Below are positions 5,182-5,971 of a DNA stretch of 5,971 nucleotides, one piece after another. A model generated the notes under the pieces. That model saw only the letters and a program-made list of their open reading frames with translations. It was not told the origin of the DNA and ran no database searches. Source of the stretch: Deltaproteobacteria bacterium RIFOXYA12_FULL_61_11 (GTDB taxonomy: Bacteria > Bdellovibrionota_F > JAHFAK01 > YA12-FULL-61-11); the NCBI GenBank assembly GCA_001799195.1, contig MGSU01000277.1:1-5971 (forward strand), read 5' to 3'. A program made the translations under genes and the position numbers. How positions within the stretch are numbered: the first letter of the stretch is position 1; every line of letters starts with the position of its first letter.

Positions 5182-5971
5182 TTAGGGTTTCTTGGCGGTG
5201 CTGCCGGCGAGGATCTCGGCTCGGAGTTCGGTGCACTGAGCGCGAGCCTGATCGCCGAGCATGGGTTGTGCGAGACAACGCCCGATCGAGGTCTTTGCCT
5301 GGTTCCATTCCCGCAACTCCACCGCGGCGAGAGCCTGGCCGTAGTGTACTTCCCAGGGTATCGGCAAGGATGCCTTGACGCTCAGCTTGCGCGCGGCTTC
5401 AAACGCTGCTGCGGCATCTCGGAAGGAGGAGCGCCCGAGATAGATCTTGCCCGCGGCGGCCAGGCCGTCCCGTTGCATGTGCGTGGGTAGGGAGAGGTAG
5501 TCTTTATCGCTGAGCAGAGCCGGGCAATTCAGGTTTTCCACCTTGCTCAGGAGCTCGTGGAGACGATCTTCCACGGAACCCCGGGCAGGGAGAGCGGCAG
5601 CCGGGCGTTCCGCTTCGCGCAACAGCTCTTCACAGTTCTTGCTCTGGGCAGCGTCACCTCTGGCAAGGCAGGTCCTGGCCGTTGTCGCTGCCTCACCTTT
5701 CCTGCCGAGTTCCAGGAGCACCACCGCGAGATGATAGAGGGCTACGGTCGAAACCTCTCCCTTGGGGTAGAGGGCGCGGGCGGCCTCCAGGAAGGCGAGG
5801 GATTCGGCGAAATGCTTGCTTTCCAACCGTTTGCTCCCGAGGTCGAGCAGGAGTTGTCGCCGTTCGGGCAGCGGGAGACGGTCGAGACCGGCCTTGCGCA
5901 GATCGGCGAGAGTAGCTCCCTCGAGGTTCTTGAAATCCTCGGTTGACGGCACTTTCTCGGGCGCGGTCGCT
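5182..5971 (-). CDS. TPR-repeat protein, probably 5'-truncated by the window edge
   Basis: Function unknown. At least 256 residues are visible from a GTG at 5952. The frame stays open to the right edge, adding ATAPEK, and this GTG has no good ribosome site, so the true start probably lies outside. The protein is alpha-helical with TPR-like pairs at about 29-100 (RRQLLLDLGSKRLESKHFAE, VALYHLAVVLLELGRKGEAA) and about 160-245 (GLAAAGKIYLGRSSFRDAAA, VHYGQALAAVELREWNQAKT). A proline/alanine-rich linker lies around 115-125. Such arrays bind other proteins and are common in periplasmic lipoproteins or scaffolds; whether a signal sequence exists cannot be seen. The TAA stop is 17 bases before tatD, which suggests one transcript. 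It ends in a polar, lysine-containing tail (STAKKP). Confidence 0.75.
   Translation of the reverse strand, partial: ATAPEKVPSTEDFKNLEGATLADLRKAGLDRLPLPERRQLLLDLGSKRLESKHFAESLAFLEAARALYPKGEVSTVALYHLAVVLLELGRKGEAATTARTCLARGDAAQSKNCEELLREAERPAAALPARGSVEDRLHELLSKVENLNCPALLSDKDYLSLPTHMQRDGLAAAGKIYLGRSSFRDAAAAFEAARKLSVKASLPIPWEVHYGQALAAVELREWNQAKTSIGRCLAQPMLGDQARAQCTELRAEILAGSTAKKP

Noticed and set aside
5165-5308. 48-residue N-terminal extension of the TatD protein.
   Set aside because: It overlaps the TPR gene in another frame, is arginine-rich without family similarity, and the 255-residue form begins right at the conserved IDIHCHLD strand with a ribosome site after the upstream stop.

Overview
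The window is GC-rich bacterial chromosomal DNA. All six recognisable genes lie on the minus strand, so they read from the right edge to the left edge. The mix suggests an anaerobic or microaerophilic Gram-negative of the former Deltaproteobacteria or Acidobacteriota type: an O2/NO-scavenging flavodiiron protein, a DUF4388-J-domain-TPR protein, and an RND-superfamily exporter. No rRNA, tRNA, CRISPR or mobile element is visible, so the taxonomic guess is inference only.

Right half (about 5971 to 3579): three tightly packed genes that look like one transcript. A TPR-repeat protein, probably cut by the right edge, is followed after 17 bases by a TatD-family metal-dependent hydrolase. The TatD stop overlaps the start of a TcdA-like E1-family tRNA threonylcarbamoyladenosine dehydratase (ATGA, 4-base overlap). 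The promoter of this unit is outside the window.

Middle (3297-3578): a 282-base intergenic region. It holds a GC-rich hairpin, three copies of a short direct repeat, a possible 25-codon ORF of doubtful reality, and a convincing sigma70-type promoter (TTGACA, 17-base spacer, AATACT). The predicted transcript start is GA followed by seven T. This matches the initially transcribed regions of E. coli codBA and upp, which are controlled by UTP-sensitive reiterative transcription. It is the most interesting non-coding signal here.

Left half (about 3296 to 1): a second likely operon driven by that promoter. It encodes a DUF4388-J-domain-TPR protein, a class A flavodiiron protein with a complete diiron ligand set, and the N-terminal part of an RND/MMPL-type exporter that starts with TTG and runs off the left edge. 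A perfect 18-base palindrome sits just after the flavodiiron stop codon and could act as an intercistronic hairpin or operator.

The enzymes belong to known families, and I see no clear new multi-gene system. The less explained parts are the architecture of the J-domain protein, its coupling to the flavodiiron protein and exporter, and the promoter start region.
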